IMG/VR virus record: IMGVR_UViG_3300021375_001664
Coordinates: 1-20,792 of that record
Source of the DNA: a virus
Reading direction: 5' to 3' (one strand)
DNA length: 20,792 nucleotides
This document shows, piece by piece, positions 19,571 through 20,792 of this stretch. The notes under the pieces were generated by a model. That model did no database searches and had not been told where the DNA came from. It saw only the letters and a list, made by a program, of their open reading frames with translations. The stretch's first letter is position 1, and each line of letters opens with the position of its first letter. Position numbers and translations under genes: made by a program.

Positions 19571-20731
19571 ATGTTAGATGAAAGAATCAATAAGATTTAC
19601 CAAAAAGAATTGTCACGTCAAAAATTAACCACAGAACTGATTGCTTCAGAGAACTTTGCTTCGAAGGCAGTTATGAAACTTTGTGGTTCAGAGTTTACAA
19701 ACAAATACGCAGAAGGATATCCAGGTGCTCGTTATTATAACGGTTGCGAATTTATGGATGAAGTTGAAACCTTGGCAATTGATAAACTCAAAGATCTATA
19801 CGGTTGTGAATTCGCAAATGTTCAACCACATAGTGGAGCAAATGCAAACCTTGCTGTATATAAAGCATTCCTAAACCCAGGAGATACTATTCTTGGAATG
19901 GATTTAGCAAGTGGTGGTCATTTAACTCATGGAGCTCCTGTTACGATTTCAGGTAAATGGTTTAATGCTCATACTTATGGTGTTGATGAAAATGGTTTAA
20001 TTGATTACGAAGAAGTTGCTGGGTTAGCTCAACAACATAAACCTGATATTATCGTCGCAGGCGCAAGCGCGTATCCAAGACAAATTGATTGGGTAAGGTT
20101 CAGAGCAATTGCTGATTCCGTTGGTGCATTACTTATGGTTGACATGGCTCACTATTCTGGTTTAATCGCAGGTGGTGCATATGACAATCCAGTTCCTTAT
20201 GCAGATGTCGTTACTTCTACAACTCATAAAACATTACGTGGACCTCGTGGTGGAATTATATTATGGAACAATCCTGACTATACAAGAAAGCTTAATGGAG
20301 CAATCTTCCCAGGTACTCAAGGTGGACCATTAATGAATATCATTGCTGCTAAAGCTCAAGCATTTGTTGAAGCTGATACTGGAGAGTTTAAAGATTATTC
20401 TCGAAAGGTAGTTGAAAATGCAAAGGCATTGGCAAAAGTATTAAATGATAGTAAAACATTAAGTGTATTATCAGGTGGTACTGATTCTCATATTATATTA
20501 GTAAGCTTGGTTGATTCTGAATTGAGTGGAAGAGAAGCTGCTGATATCTTAGAGAAACATCGTATTACAGTCAACAAGAATGGTATTCCTAACGATCCTC
20601 GAAACTTTAAAGAAACAAGTGGTATTCGTATTGGTACAGCCGCAGAAACAACTCGTGGTAAAACTAAAACTGAATGGGAAGAGTTAGGACATCAAATCGT
20701 TTCTATTTTAGAGGATCCAACACAATGGTAG
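19571..20731 (+). CDS. glyA: Serine hydroxymethyltransferase
   Basis: The 386-residue PLP enzyme interconverts serine plus tetrahydrofolate with glycine plus methylene-tetrahydrofolate. Hallmarks are LIASENFASKAVM, NKYAEGYPGARYYNGCEFMD (44-63), NVQPHSGANANLAVY, GGHLTHGAPV, MVDMAHYSGLIAGG (Asp191, His194), and TSTTHKTLRGPRGG with PLP Lys220. It is somewhat shorter than bacterial GlyA (about 417), mainly at the C terminus, but no core motif is missing. It begins 2 bases after the glutaredoxin stop. Products link two other genes here: glycine is the ALAS substrate, and methylene-tetrahydrofolate feeds ThyX. The 3' end overlaps the next ATG. Confidence 0.95.
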   Translation: MLDERINKIYQKELSRQKLTTELIASENFASKAVMKLCGSEFTNKYAEGYPGARYYNGCEFMDEVETLAIDKLKDLYGCEFANVQPHSGANANLAVYKAFLNPGDTILGMDLASGGHLTHGAPVTISGKWFNAHTYGVDENGLIDYEEVAGLAQQHKPDIIVAGASAYPRQIDWVRFRAIADSVGALLMVDMAHYSGLIAGGAYDNPVPYADVVTSTTHKTLRGPRGGIILWNNPDYTRKLNGAIFPGTQGGPLMNIIAAKAQAFVEADTGEFKDYSRKVVENAKALAKVLNDSKTLSVLSGGTDSHIILVSLVDSELSGREAADILEKHRITVNKNGIPNDPRNFKETSGIRIGTAAETTRGKTKTEWEELGHQIVSILEDPTQW

Positions 20732-20792
20732 AAAATCTAGGATTGATTATTGGTATAGGTTGTGTAATGATGTGTCCAATGGTCTTTGGAGC
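20725..20792 (+). CDS. Small membrane protein, N-terminal part (runs off window)
   Basis: ATG 20725 overlaps the glyA end by 7 bases and has GAGG about 10 bases upstream. The visible start, MVENLGLIIGIGCVMMCPMV then F-G-A, is a hydrophobic Met/Cys/Gly-rich segment that looks like a membrane helix, perhaps of a DUF2933-like microprotein. It continues past the window, so length and identity are unknown. Confidence 0.55.
   Translation, partial: MVENLGLIIGIGCVMMCPMVFG

Noticed and set aside
1-20792. tRNA genes, CRISPR arrays, insertion sequences, attachment sites
   Set aside because: No cloverleaf-like intergenic space, no regular direct repeats, no transposase or integrase and no flanking repeats were seen; intergenic gaps are all about 100 bases or less.

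Overview
The window looks like part of the genome of a marine T4-like tailed phage (myovirus). All recognisable genes lie on the + strand, the DNA is AT-rich, genes are packed with ATGA/TAATG overlaps, and there are no tRNAs, insertion sequences or CRISPR arrays. Phage hallmarks are a T4-type lysozyme, an overlapping spanin pair, a gp61-like primase, T4-type late promoters (TATAAATA) and marine T4-like head or virion protein families. The host is probably a marine alphaproteobacterium. The 5-aminolevulinate synthase is closest by eye to alphaproteobacterial HemA, and ThyX and alternative oxidase also fit. A SAR11-type host would suit the base composition, but this is inference.

Region A (1 to about 8340) holds late, virion-type genes: small lysine/glutamate-rich proteins, a cupin-like protein, a glycine-rich putative structural protein, two conserved T4-like families and a lysozyme. 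At least seven carry, at the N terminus or at an internal start, a short sequence resembling the T4 capsid-targeting sequence followed by a prohead-protease site ([L/I]-X-E). One is a 482-residue fusion of a RimK-like ATP-grasp ligase with a RimB-like retropepsin domain. It may be an enzyme packaged in the capsid and injected into the host.

Region B (8342 to 9801) is a lysis region: an i-spanin, an overlapping o-spanin lipoprotein and a tail-anchored coiled-coil protein resembling XhlA. Region C (9859 to 14600) is nucleotide and DNA metabolism: primase, ThyX, class Ia ribonucleotide reductase large subunit without an ATP cone, and a glutaredoxin-NrdB fusion.

Region D (14613 to the end) is an auxiliary metabolic operon whose genes nearly all overlap or abut. 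It encodes 5-aminolevulinate synthase, a 2OG-Fe(II) oxygenase, alternative oxidase, a four-helix membrane protein, GroES, a DUF454 membrane protein, several small proteins, a glutaredoxin, serine hydroxymethyltransferase (SHMT) and a partial small membrane protein. SHMT could supply glycine to 5-aminolevulinate synthase and methylene-tetrahydrofolate to ThyX. Alternative oxidase gives a haem-free route for electrons to oxygen. Together these suggest reprogramming of host tetrapyrrole synthesis and respiration during infection.

Three perfect sigma70 promoters (TTGACA-17-TATAAT) precede the RimK fusion, the XhlA-like gene and the primase. The late-type TATAAATA elements are confined to region A.
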